NCBI GenBank assembly: GCA_946480475.1
Contig: CAMLJM010000009.1
Coordinates: 1-64,000 of the forward strand
Direction of reading: 5' to 3'
DNA from: an uncultured Alphaproteobacteria bacterium
Lineage (GTDB): Bacteria; Pseudomonadota; Alphaproteobacteria; Micavibrionales; Micavibrionaceae
Length of the DNA: 64,000 nucleotides
Part shown: positions 8,498-19,948 of the stretch, in pieces
How positions within the stretch are numbered: the first letter of the stretch is position 1
Layout of the letters: the number at the start of each line of letters is the position of its first letter
The notes under the pieces: generated by a model
The model's input: only the letters and a program-made list of their open reading frames with translations
Told to the model about the DNA's origin: nothing
Database searches by the model: none
Translations under genes and position numbers: made by a program

Positions 8498-9775
8498 GTG
8501 TCAGATCAGAAGGCATCAAATACACTGCATGAAAACGCCGTAGGCTGGATCATTCTCGGGCTAGTAGCTTTGGCGATATTTGCGTTGTTCTGGTATTACA
8601 AGGAATACGACGTTAAAAACTTCATCCGCTGGGTACGCTGGGGTCAGATGTACCTGATCTCATTCTTTGTCGATGATGATTACACTGTCGCCTGGAAGAG
8701 CATTCAAAACGGCAAACTGGTCGTTATCGATATCAATTATAAACTGGCGCTTGAACAGATTGCCGCGCTGGATAAGTACAAACTGAGCGACGAAGTCATG
8801 GCTATGATTGGCACGCTGGCGATGAAGCCGCTGCAATACATCTTCATGGCGATTATCGCTCTGATCGGTTCTTGGGGTTTGCGCAAAGGGCCCGGTACGC
8901 AGTTCCGCCGCAAGCTGAACCTTGATGGCCTGATTGGCGTGCAATCCAAGGTCTTCCCCTATATTACGCCGTTTGTAAAATTCAACCCCACGACAATGCC
9001 GGTACGCCCGCCCGGGGCGCCTGTGCCATCCGAATTGCCGCTTTTCTCAGAGGCTCTGGGGCCTGAGGAATGGATTGCCTTCAACCAGATCCCCATCCCC
9101 GATGGCCGTATGGACGAACATGCCGCTTACATTGCATTCGCCAAGCAATTGGGTCCACGCTGGCAAGGCTGGATGAAACTTTCACCCTACAAGCAGATTT
9201 TGCTGGCCGCTTTCTGCATGAAGGCTGCCCGTAAACGTAAGGACAGTGATGATCTGTTGGGCCGTCTGGCAATTTGCTGGCAAGGCACCAAGGGTATGAA
9301 TCTGGGCGCTGATAAAAAATTATTGTCCGATGCCCGCAAGGCCCTGAAAAGCGATGCCGCCAAAAAAACGCTGGCGCAATGTAACATGCATGCTTTTGAA
9401 ACCACGGCGATGTTACGCGCCCTTCAGGTTGCACGTCAGGAAGGCGGCGTTCTGGCGCCCGCGCAATTCGCATGGCTGCGCGGTCATAACCGCGCTCTGT
9501 GGTATCCGCTGAATAATCTGGGCCGCCAGGCTTTCCACATGGAAGCGCTGGGGGCAATGTGCCATTTCAAAGCTGAAAAAATGACACAACGCCCGATCCC
9601 GAAACCAAAAGTTTCTGAGGCCGTCAAAAGCATCATGGATTATATGAAATCAAGCCGTGCGCGCCCGATCCCGCAACTAGACTACAAAGGTTCCAAAGCG
9701 CGTGGCGTGAAAAAACCCGCAGGCGGCATCAAAAAGCCTGTATCAGGCGGGATAAAAAAACCGGCGCGCGCCTGA
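8498..9775 (+). CDS. dotM: DotM/IcmP-like type IVB secretion coupling-complex protein
   Basis: 425 aa with a GTG start at 8498. DotM anchors the type IV coupling complex of Dot/Icm systems in the inner membrane beside the DotL ATPase. Topology fits: spans at about residues 14-34 and 111-128, then a large cytoplasmic domain. The C-terminal half carries the recognisable family block (MHAFETTAMLRALQVA... then AQFAWLRG, ALWYPLNNLGRQ and HFKAEK near 295-365), which corresponds to the conserved Legionella IcmP region. It ends in a Lys/Gly/Pro-rich tail (KKPAGGIKKP-type repeats) not typical of Legionella DotM. It is first of four plus-strand genes, 57 nt before the next. Confidence 0.82.
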   Translation: MSDQKASNTLHENAVGWIILGLVALAIFALFWYYKEYDVKNFIRWVRWGQMYLISFFVDDDYTVAWKSIQNGKLVVIDINYKLALEQIAALDKYKLSDEVMAMIGTLAMKPLQYIFMAIIALIGSWGLRKGPGTQFRRKLNLDGLIGVQSKVFPYITPFVKFNPTTMPVRPPGAPVPSELPLFSEALGPEEWIAFNQIPIPDGRMDEHAAYIAFAKQLGPRWQGWMKLSPYKQILLAAFCMKAARKRKDSDDLLGRLAICWQGTKGMNLGADKKLLSDARKALKSDAAKKTLAQCNMHAFETTAMLRALQVARQEGGVLAPAQFAWLRGHNRALWYPLNNLGRQAFHMEALGAMCHFKAEKMTQRPIPKPKVSEAVKSIMDYMKSSRARPIPQLDYKGSKARGVKKPAGGIKKPVSGGIKKPARA

Positions 9776-9832
9776 TCAACTGACAAAACTATGCGTTAAC
9801 ACTGACCTGGAAACTCAAACGAGGCACATAAC

Positions 9833-10396
9833 ATGAAATGGATCGAATCATTGACCGGTAGTTATTCATCAAGCGCCCGCGTCGTTGACGGCACTCTGAT
9901 CATTTCGCTGCCACAGGCCATTACACCGGTTGTCTGGCGCATGGAGCTGGGACATGTGCGCGCATCGGCGCTGGAAGTGCGCCAGCAGGAAAATGCTTAC
10001 ATGCTGACATTGAAAACACCCAAAGGCGATGTAAATGATATTGCACCGTTTGATACACGCGGTAAGGCTGTACAAGCGCTGATGGCTGTCAGTCGTGCCA
10101 TGGAGCAGGCACACGGCCAAATGCGCCCTTACGCGGCGGCCAATACAACCGGTGTTACAAACCTGCCCGCCGTGCGCCCTGAGAATACCAAGCCTGCTGG
10201 CAAAGGCCAATTTATAGCGGGCCTTGTCGGCACAGCCCTGTTGATTGGGCTGATCACAGTTTTCGTGAATATCAGTAAACCCCAGAATATCGCCCCGGCC
10301 AGCGGCGAAAGCAGCTCTATCGCAGACCATAATAGCAACACACCGGGAACCACCGGCGTACCGCAATCCGCCGACGACTTTTTGAACAACCGTTAA
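9833..10396 (+). CDS. Unrecognised single-span membrane protein between dotM and dotL
   Basis: 187 aa with an ATG at 9833 preceded by GAGG. The first ~105 residues look like a compact soluble domain (alternating hydrophobic strands, for example GTLIISLPQ and AYMLTLKTP). A single hydrophobic span lies at about 127-146 and a Ser/Asn/Gly-rich tail ends in DDFLNNR. The family is not recognised. It lies 57 nt after the dotM-like gene and 33 nt before the dotL-like gene on the same strand, so it is probably co-expressed and may be an accessory subunit of the coupling complex; this is inference from position only. Confidence 0.75.
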   Translation: MKWIESLTGSYSSSARVVDGTLIISLPQAITPVVWRMELGHVRASALEVRQQENAYMLTLKTPKGDVNDIAPFDTRGKAVQALMAVSRAMEQAHGQMRPYAAANTTGVTNLPAVRPENTKPAGKGQFIAGLVGTALLIGLITVFVNISKPQNIAPASGESSSIADHNSNTPGTTGVPQSADDFLNNR

Positions 10397-10429
10397 CCTG
10401 AAGAAGCTAGCAAAGGGCGTCGCTGACAA

Positions 10430-12949
10430 ATGGCATTAGATACCCGGAAATATGAGAAGAAACATACCGAGCTGCTGCGTGACACGCGACCGCTTTATGT
10501 ACGCTTTGGCGAATGGCTGAAAAAACCCGACAGCACATTTGCCGTCTGTTTCATTGGCGTTTGCGCGCTGGGTTTTTCCCAGGTCGCCCTCTTATCAGCG
10601 GATGTTATTCTTGTTTTCTATCTTCTGTTCCTTTGGTGGCTGCTGACGCGTGATCGCTCTTTGGCCTTTAAACTGCCTATGGGTGCGAAATTCAAGGACT
10701 CGCGTAACGCAGGCCCCGGTAATAGCGGCAAGGCCGAGGGCATTCTTTATCTGGGCAATGTCGATAAAACCAACGAAGAAGTCTGGTTCACGAACTCCGA
10801 CGCCCGCACGCACATTCTCTATCTCGGCACCACCGGCGCCGGTAAGACCGAAGGCCTGAAATCAATGGTCACCAACGCCCTGACATGGGCATCGGGCTTT
10901 GTGTACATCGACGGTAAAGCCGATACCGATTTGTGGTCTTCGCTATCTTCTCTCGTGCGCCGTTTTGGCCGTGATGATGACCTGCTGGTTCTGAACTATA
11001 TGACCGGCAACTCAGACACCAAAGCACCCTCTAATACCATGAACCCGTTCAGCTCGGGTTCTGCGTCATACCTAACCAACATGCTGGTTTCCCTGATGCC
11101 GAACGCCGAAGGCGATAACGCAATGTGGAAAGAGCGTGCGGTGGCGCTGGTGGCATCCCTGATGCCGGTGATGACATGGAAGCGCGATAACCAGGAACTG
11201 CCGATGTCGGTCAGTACCATTCGTAGCGCGCTGAACCTTGATGCCGTTATTCGCCTGTCCCGGGATCCAGCGGTGCCTGATCACCTGAAAGCCGGTGTAA
11301 AGGGTTACCTTGATACGCTGCCGGGTTATATTGATGCTGCTTTCGATGACGACGGCAAAGAAAAACCTGTAGGACCTGATAACCCGGGTGCCGATACCAC
11401 CACCCCACGCCAGCAGCACGGTTACCTCGCCATGCAGTTCACCCGTTCGCTGCAATCGCTGGGCGATGACTATGGCTACATCTTCGATACGCAGGCCGCT
11501 GACGTCGACATGCTCGACGTGGTCCTGAACCGTCGTATCCTGATCGTTCTCATTCCAGCCCTTGAAAAATCATCAGATGAAACCGCCAACCTCGGTAAAA
11601 TCGTTGCCGCGACCATTAAAGGCATGATGGGTTCGACGCTGGGCTCCACCGTGGAAGGTGAATCGGCAACCGTAATTGAAAACAAGGTCACGACATCAGC
11701 CACGCCATTCATGACCGTCTTCGACGAGGTCGGTTACTATACCGCACAGGGTATGGCGGTTATGGCCGCGCAGGCGCGTTCTCTCGGCTTCTGCTTGATT
11801 TACTCCGCACAGGACTTACCGGCGATGGAAAAGCGCGTGAAAGAAGAAGCGCGTTCCATTACGGCGAACTGTAACATTAAAATCTTCGGTAAACTGGAAG
11901 ACCCGACGCAGACAAAAGAATTCTTCGAAAAGACAGTGGGTTCGACCCTCGTCATGGAAGCTTCCGGTTTCCAGCTGGCCGGTGGTTCCGCTTCAACAGG
12001 TTCTTATTATGATACCAAGCAGGCGGGCCTGCAGATCCGTTCGCGTGCGAGCTATGACGCCTTACGCGGCTTCAAGGCGGGTCAGGCCTGTATCGCGTTC
12101 GGCGAAATGGTGATCGATACCCAGATATTCTATTGCGCGCCAGGCTTTGCCAAAGCAATGCGTGTGCAACGTTTTGTCGCCCTGCCGCCGCCGGATGAAC
12201 AATTGCTACGCCATGCGCCTGTTATTACCAAAGTGCGTGACCTGCTGGTTCACAAGACATGGACAGCCGCAAAAGCCGCCGCCAGAATTGATACACCGGA
12301 TGAAATTGCCGCGATGGCCAAGGCACTGCAATACGCCAGCAAGGCGGGTGACATTACACCAGCACAAAGTGGTATGGCGGCTGTCGCCAGCGTACATATC
12401 CTGCACAACCCAGGTGATATGGAAGCGCCGCCGGCAGGCACTGCATCAGGCACGGCCACAGGGGGAGGCCCTGTATTAAGTGCTACACCGCCTGCCCAGC
12501 AGGCTCCGGCAGCTCCAGCCCAGCCATCACCGATTGCATCAATTATTGCGACAAGACCGCAGGCACCAGCAACACCACCAGCGGGCGTTCCACCATTGAC
12601 AGCGACGCCACCAGTGCCGCCGCCCGCAGCACAACAAGCGGCGCCACCGCCAGCGGCAAGCGCGAACCCGATGTCGTTCTTTACGAAGAAACCGGCTGGT
12701 GAAGAAGTAGCACCACCACCAGCTTATGTGGAACCCGCACCGGCAAAACCGGTTAACTGGGAATCACTCATCAATGCACCGCAGGAAACGCCACCGGCAC
12801 CGCCAGCAGAACAGCCGCCAGCGCAAGCTGAGAAGGCCCCTGAGAAACTGCCGGATGTGGACGATGAAACACGCGCCATTCTTGATAAGGCAGCCAAAGA
12901 TCTGCAGAACAAGATCAGTGGCAACGATGATGGTAATGGTGCAGCGTAA
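10430..12949 (+). CDS. dotL: DotL/IcmO-like type IV coupling protein ATPase
   Basis: 839 aa. This is the hexameric VirD4/TraG-superfamily ATPase that recruits substrates to a type IVB secretion channel at the inner membrane. There are two N-terminal spans (about 35-72), the DotL-type entry EVWFTNSDARTH, Walker A GTTGAGKT (133-140), the long block LNRRILIVLIPALEKS, and a Walker B-like VFDEVGYY (about 430). The match to Legionella DotL continues through LPPPDEQLL near 590. Legionella DotL has a C-terminal extension that binds IcmS/IcmW/DotN; here the last ~190 residues are a Pro/Ala/Gln-rich low-complexity tail, so adaptor binding probably differs. A short downstream gene overlaps its end by 14 nt. 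Confidence 0.9.
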   Translation: MALDTRKYEKKHTELLRDTRPLYVRFGEWLKKPDSTFAVCFIGVCALGFSQVALLSADVILVFYLLFLWWLLTRDRSLAFKLPMGAKFKDSRNAGPGNSGKAEGILYLGNVDKTNEEVWFTNSDARTHILYLGTTGAGKTEGLKSMVTNALTWASGFVYIDGKADTDLWSSLSSLVRRFGRDDDLLVLNYMTGNSDTKAPSNTMNPFSSGSASYLTNMLVSLMPNAEGDNAMWKERAVALVASLMPVMTWKRDNQELPMSVSTIRSALNLDAVIRLSRDPAVPDHLKAGVKGYLDTLPGYIDAAFDDDGKEKPVGPDNPGADTTTPRQQHGYLAMQFTRSLQSLGDDYGYIFDTQAADVDMLDVVLNRRILIVLIPALEKSSDETANLGKIVAATIKGMMGSTLGSTVEGESATVIENKVTTSATPFMTVFDEVGYYTAQGMAVMAAQARSLGFCLIYSAQDLPAMEKRVKEEARSITANCNIKIFGKLEDPTQTKEFFEKTVGSTLVMEASGFQLAGGSASTGSYYDTKQAGLQIRSRASYDALRGFKAGQACIAFGEMVIDTQIFYCAPGFAKAMRVQRFVALPPPDEQLLRHAPVITKVRDLLVHKTWTAAKAAARIDTPDEIAAMAKALQYASKAGDITPAQSGMAAVASVHILHNPGDMEAPPAGTASGTATGGGPVLSATPPAQQAPAAPAQPSPIASIIATRPQAPATPPAGVPPLTATPPVPPPAAQQAAPPPAASANPMSFFTKKPAGEEVAPPPAYVEPAPAKPVNWESLINAPQETPPAPPAEQPPAQAEKAPEKLPDVDDETRAILDKAAKDLQNKISGNDDGNGAA

Positions 12950-13640
12950 TTACAATCATCACGAATCCGGCAACGTTTTCCTGATCATCCTGATAGGGAT
13001 AGTTCTGTTCGCCGCCTTGATGTTCACATTCTCGCGAGGGGTGCAGCAGGGCACCGAAGGCATGGGGGGGCGCGAAGCCGAACTGGCCGCCAGTGATATC
13101 GTAGCTTACGGCCAGCAAATGCAGCGCGGCGTTGAACGCATAATCGGGCGGGGCATTTCAGAATCAGACATTAGTTTCGCGAACGATCAGGATACAAATT
13201 ACACCAATCCTGCCTGCGTTGATAATCGCTGCCTGATTTTCCATGCCGATGGCGGCGCCGTAAAATGGAAGTCACCCCCATCTGGCGTGAATTTCACAAG
13301 CGCCACTTACTTTATCGGCCCCAACAGAGTGGGTAGCGCAGACGGCACGACAGCGGATATCGGCACAGGCGCGCGCGATCTGGTGCTGATGCTGCCGGTG
13401 AATACCAATGTTTGCGAGGCCATTAATACAATAACCAGCAAACTTCCCATCTGGGCTAACGGCAGCACAGCGAACGCCACAACAAGATTTATTGGTGATT
13501 ACAATGCGGCAGGTGGCACTGCTTTATCGTATGGCAATGACGTAAACCAGCCCACAAGTGGTTGTTTCTGCCAAGGCACCCTGCCCTGCGACCCAGCGAC
13601 AGAGCAGCTTTACTATTATAACGTGCTGCTCGCGCGCTGA
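12936..13640 (+). CDS. Prepilin-like secreted/anchored protein of the dotL block
   Basis: 234 aa with the start placed at the ATG at 12936 (MVQRNY...); ATGs at 12927 and 12930 are alternatives, and the longer frame upstream is a shadow of dotL. A short charged leader ending ESGN precedes a ~20-residue hydrophobic stretch (VFLIILIGIVLFAALMFTFS), the layout of type IV prepilins and pseudopilins. The rest is extracytoplasmic in character, rich in Gly, Thr and Asn, with several Cys (CVDNRC, CFCQG, CD). No exact family is recognised. It overlaps dotL by 14 nt, so it is probably translationally coupled. Its stop abuts the convergent argS stop with no gap. Confidence 0.72.
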   Translation: MVQRNYNHHESGNVFLIILIGIVLFAALMFTFSRGVQQGTEGMGGREAELAASDIVAYGQQMQRGVERIIGRGISESDISFANDQDTNYTNPACVDNRCLIFHADGGAVKWKSPPSGVNFTSATYFIGPNRVGSADGTTADIGTGARDLVLMLPVNTNVCEAINTITSKLPIWANGSTANATTRFIGDYNAAGGTALSYGNDVNQPTSGCFCQGTLPCDPATEQLYYYNVLLAR

Positions 13641-15401
13641 TTACATACGCTCCGGAATATCAATACCCATCAGGCCCGTCAGCAGCGTCAGCTGTGCCAG
13701 CGCCATACGGCATAGTTGCAGGCGACTTTGCTTCAGGCCTTCATCCGTTTCGGACAGGATGTGACAGTTGCCATAGAAACTGCTGAATTCTTGTGCCAGA
13801 CGATGCGCATATTCGCACAAGACATGCGGCGTGTAGTTCTTCAGGGCATTCGCAAACACTTCCGGCAACTGGGTCATCAGCAATGCCAGTGCACGATCCC
13901 CGTCCTGCAACTGAAATGGCAAGATTTTTCTCACCTCCCCCGCCTTACGCAGCAGTGATTTGATGCGCACAGCCTGATACAGGATATAAGGGCCGGTTTT
14001 ACCTTCGAAGCTGGTCATTTGGTCGATATCAAATATGTAATCGACATGCGCCTGATTCAAAAGATCGGCAAACTTGATCGCCGCTACACCAATCATACGC
14101 GCTGTATCATTCCATTCCTGTTCGGACAGGTCTTGCGCCAGATTGGCTTCCTTCATGCGTTCGGCGGCTTTATCCTTCGCCAGATCCAACAGCATGTCAA
14201 AGCGCATCACACCCCCATCGCGGGTCTTGAACGGCTTGCCATCCGCACCATTCAATGTGCCGAAACCGATATGCACAAGTTCAATTTTATCGACCAGATG
14301 CGCCTTCTTCGCCGCGCGGAAAACCTGTTCGAAGTGAAGATTCTGACGCTTATCCGTCACATAAATGACTTTGACCAGATCAGGATAAAGCTTCACACGC
14401 TCATAAAGTGTCGCAAGGTCGGTCGTGCCATAGGTCTGCGCACCGTTCGATTTAAAGAACATCAAGGGGGGCACTTCTTTCTTATCACCCTCTTCAGCAA
14501 CTTCGATGACCTGCGCACCATCACTCTCAACCAACAGGCCTTTGGCTTTCAGTTCTTCCGCGAAAGCAGGGATCAGGTCATTGACATCGGCTTCACCCTT
14601 CCAGATTTCAAAATGAACACCCAAAGCGTCAGTGTTCTTCTTGAGATCGGCAATCGAAAGCTTCATGAAATGCTGCCACAGGGCGCGATAGCCAGGGCGA
14701 CCGTTCTGCAGATCAGCCGTGGCCTGACGCGCTAATTCCAGACGGTCAGCATCTTCCTTACAGGCAAGGGACGCTAAAGGATAAATCTCTTCAAGCGTGC
14801 TGTATACGAAGGGCGCTTCTTCCGGATAAGGTCCCGTGAAATTCGCATCGAAGTATACCCATTCAGGGTTACGCAGCGCAAACTCGCTGATGATCTGCCC
14901 CATCGGCAAGCCCCAGTCACCCATGTGAATATCACCGAGTGCGTTATATCCGGCAAAGCGGACCATGCGTTTCAGCGCGTCCCCAATCACGTTCGGGCGC
15001 AAATGCCCTACATGCATGGCCTTGGCCACGTTCATGCCGCCGTAATCGAGCACGACGGTCTCGCCATGCCCCAAGAGCGCAACACCACAGCGATCATCTT
15101 GGGAAATGCCGGTCAGGTGCCCGGCCAGCATATCATTGGTAATATTCAGGTTGATGAAACCGGGGCCCGCAATCTCGACTTTTGAGAAAAGCGGATTACC
15201 GGATAATTTCGCCACAACCTCTTCGGCAACAGCACGGGGGTTCTTTCTGGTCTGCTTGGCGGCCGCCATAGCACCATTGCACTGAAACTGCGCCAGATCA
15301 GGGCGGTCGGAAACACGCACTGCCCCCAATTCAGCAGGCAGATCAAGACTGACAAAGACTTCGCCGACAATTTGCGACAGCGTCTGAACCAAAGACGACA
15401 T
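13641..15401 (-). CDS. argS: Arginyl-tRNA synthetase
   Basis: 586 aa class I aminoacyl-tRNA synthetase charging tRNA-Arg in the cytosol. It shows the N-terminal Arg-tRNA-synthetase-specific domain, the signature HVGH (130-133, the HIGH motif) in the context AKAMHVGHLRPNVIG, the GKPFKTRDGGV block in place of a canonical KMSKS, and a helical DALR anticodon-binding domain ending in LTLLTGLMGID. The full length is typical. It is convergent with the dot block: the two stop codons are immediately adjacent. Confidence 0.96.
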   Translation of the reverse strand: MSSLVQTLSQIVGEVFVSLDLPAELGAVRVSDRPDLAQFQCNGAMAAAKQTRKNPRAVAEEVVAKLSGNPLFSKVEIAGPGFINLNITNDMLAGHLTGISQDDRCGVALLGHGETVVLDYGGMNVAKAMHVGHLRPNVIGDALKRMVRFAGYNALGDIHMGDWGLPMGQIISEFALRNPEWVYFDANFTGPYPEEAPFVYSTLEEIYPLASLACKEDADRLELARQATADLQNGRPGYRALWQHFMKLSIADLKKNTDALGVHFEIWKGEADVNDLIPAFAEELKAKGLLVESDGAQVIEVAEEGDKKEVPPLMFFKSNGAQTYGTTDLATLYERVKLYPDLVKVIYVTDKRQNLHFEQVFRAAKKAHLVDKIELVHIGFGTLNGADGKPFKTRDGGVMRFDMLLDLAKDKAAERMKEANLAQDLSEQEWNDTARMIGVAAIKFADLLNQAHVDYIFDIDQMTSFEGKTGPYILYQAVRIKSLLRKAGEVRKILPFQLQDGDRALALLMTQLPEVFANALKNYTPHVLCEYAHRLAQEFSSFYGNCHILSETDEGLKQSRLQLCRMALAQLTLLTGLMGIDIPERM

Positions 15402-15470
15402 TTACATTTCTCCTAAGGCATTCTTAGCCTATGATAAGAAATCTATCCAGAATGATTTTTGATAGAAACG

Positions 15471-16070
15471 ATGAATAAAATTAGATTTTTTATATTAAAA
15501 GCCCTGTTGCCCGTATTGGGATATTACGGTTCTTACATCATTCTATTTGTCGGCGGACCCATCATGGGAACAGGCCCGTGGAGATTGCCTGTGGACATAT
15601 TTATGATTATGGCCATGGTTTTTGCAGCTGTTTCGATGATCATTGGGCTGGGAATGCTCGTATTCAGGAAAACAAGAAGTAAAGGAGCACATATCACCTT
15701 AATATCTTTACTACTTATTATTCTACTCATGCCGACTATCATATTGGGAGATAAATTGAGAATATATGGCTTCCACTTAACGGCACAAAGAGCAAAACCC
15801 GTTATCGAAGCAATGATGGCCTACAAAAAAGAGAACCACGAAATACCTGATTCATTAGACCAATTAGTACCTAAGTATTTAATAAAGATACCTTATGGAT
15901 TGCCAGATTTCCGCATAGAAAAAGACAAGTATGGTGTATGGGCTTTAACAGCCGATGTTGGTACAGGCATATTAAATTGGGATGCTTTTATATACAGATC
16001 CAGCCTAGACTATTCAGATTTAGGCCAAAGCGCCAAGCCGATTGGCAAGTGGGTATACCTGTACGAATAA
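15471..16070 (+). CDS. AT-rich membrane protein of unknown function
   Basis: 199 aa from the ATG at 15471 (MNKIRFF...); a TTG 12 nt upstream is possible. Three hydrophobic spans fill the first ~100 residues. The C-terminal half is soluble and begins with a stretch (IEAMMAYKKENHEIPDSLDQ) that resembles the helix and YP-x-SL-x-x-L pattern of GspG/pseudopilin globular domains. The family is otherwise unrecognised. Codon use is clearly more AT-rich than in neighbouring argS and gyrB, which suggests acquisition. Its stop lies 1 nt from the convergent gyrB stop. Confidence 0.7.
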   Translation: MNKIRFFILKALLPVLGYYGSYIILFVGGPIMGTGPWRLPVDIFMIMAMVFAAVSMIIGLGMLVFRKTRSKGAHITLISLLLIILLMPTIILGDKLRIYGFHLTAQRAKPVIEAMMAYKKENHEIPDSLDQLVPKYLIKIPYGLPDFRIEKDKYGVWALTADVGTGILNWDAFIYRSSLDYSDLGQSAKPIGKWVYLYE

Positions 16071-16071
16071 A

Positions 16072-18585
<2,514 letters not shown>

Positions 18586-18724
18586 TTAACAAAAATAATG
18601 TAGTTCGGACGGTCGTTTTTTATAGCATTCGTCCCCTGAAAAAGCACCCTTTTAAAACATTTTTTTGGCGTTTTCCCTGCCTAATTTATCATGAAAAAAC
18701 AATGAGTTATCCCACATCATCTAA

Positions 18725-19873
18725 TCAGGCGGCAACAGCGCTGCCACGTCTTTGCAAATGGCTTTTTTCAACGTGAAAATAATGCGCCCGCGACCCCAAT
18801 GAATCGAATAAAAGCGCATCCGTACCCGTCATCCACACCTGCCCGCCCAGGCCCAGTAAAATGTCGTAAAGCGCCGCCCGGCGATTTTCATCCAGATGGG
18901 CGGCCACTTCATCAAGCAGTAAGATAGGCGGTGCACCACGCTCAACCGCCATCAAACGGCTATGCGCCAGCGTAATGCCAATCAAAAGCGCCTTTTGCTC
19001 ACCTGTTGAACATTGATCGGCAGGCATATTTTTGGCGGCATAGGTAACGGCAAGATCGGCCTTATGCGGGCCTGTTGCCGCACCACCGGTACGCGCATCT
19101 ACAGAACGAGAGTCACGCAGTTGGTAACGGAACATATCCTCAACCTCCAGCGCAGGAACCTGCGCCAGCAGTTCTTCAATCGTACCACAAAGCCTCATGA
19201 AGGCGAGTGGGAACAGGGCTTCTTCAACGTGGCCCTGATCACAGGCACGCTGCAATATCGTAAGAAATTCGGTACGCGCCGCCGCAATGGCCACGCCCGT
19301 TTCAGCCATTTGCGCTTCTAACCCATCCAGCCACACAGGATCGGGACGGTCGCTTTCACGCAGGATTTTCGAACGCTGGCTCATGGCATTTTCATACCGG
19401 GTCACACGCCCCGCATGACCGGGATCAAAGGCAAAGATCAGACGATCGAGAAATTTTCGACGTGCCGATGAGCCTTCAAGAAACAAACGGTCCATCTGCG
19501 GCGTAAGCCAGACACAGGCGAGATATTCCGCCAACGCAGTCTGCGCTTTTGCCGTTTCACCATTAATCCGAACAATACGTTTTTCAGTCACACTGTTGGC
19601 ATCAAGTCCTGTGCCAATACGGATGCTGCCAAAGGGCGTTTCCATCTCTGCCGATAACGCCCAGGGTGATGGCGCATCACGCTGCTGCATCTCTGATATT
19701 TTGGCACCGCGCAAACCACGTCCCGGCGAAAGCAGGGAAACAGCTTCCAGCACATTGGTCTTCCCCGCCCCGTTCGGCCCGGTCAACACCACCGGCCCCG
19801 ATATCAAACCATCAAGGCGCGCGCCGTCATAGCAGCGAAAATGCGTAAGCTGTAGTGAGCGTATAAAGGCCAT
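18725..19873 (-). CDS. recF: DNA replication and repair protein RecF
   Basis: 382 aa SMC-like ATPase that helps load RecA at gaps. Walker A is GPNGAGKT (32-39), the ABC-type signature lies in STGEQKALLIGI, and Walker B/D-loop in ILLLDEVAAHLDENRR. The position between dnaN and gyrB is the classic bacterial order. A terminator-like hairpin separates it from dnaN, so it may also have its own promoter. Confidence 0.95.
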   Translation of the reverse strand: MAFIRSLQLTHFRCYDGARLDGLISGPVVLTGPNGAGKTNVLEAVSLLSPGRGLRGAKISEMQQRDAPSPWALSAEMETPFGSIRIGTGLDANSVTEKRIVRINGETAKAQTALAEYLACVWLTPQMDRLFLEGSSARRKFLDRLIFAFDPGHAGRVTRYENAMSQRSKILRESDRPDPVWLDGLEAQMAETGVAIAAARTEFLTILQRACDQGHVEEALFPLAFMRLCGTIEELLAQVPALEVEDMFRYQLRDSRSVDARTGGAATGPHKADLAVTYAAKNMPADQCSTGEQKALLIGITLAHSRLMAVERGAPPILLLDEVAAHLDENRRAALYDILLGLGGQVWMTGTDALLFDSLGSRAHYFHVEKSHLQRRGSAVAA

Positions 19874-19900
19874 AAGCTATTTAACCATAAGCGCAAAAAG

Positions 19901-19928
19901 AAAGGCACAGAATTTCTCCTGTGCCTTT
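19901..19928 (-). terminator. Intrinsic terminator after dnaN
   Basis: AAAGGCACAG (19901-19910) and CTGTGCCTTT (19919-19928) form a perfect 10-bp stem with an 8-nt loop. On the minus strand the stem is followed by TCTTTTTG. It lies between the dnaN stop and the recF start, so transcription into recF is probably partial. Confidence 0.8.
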
Positions 19929-19948
19929 CCAAAATTCTTTAATAACAA

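Noticed and set aside
12726..12935. Upstream extension of the prepilin-like gene
   Set aside because: The extension lies entirely within dotL coding sequence in another frame and is His/Arg-rich, as expected for a shadow of a Pro/Ala-rich region.
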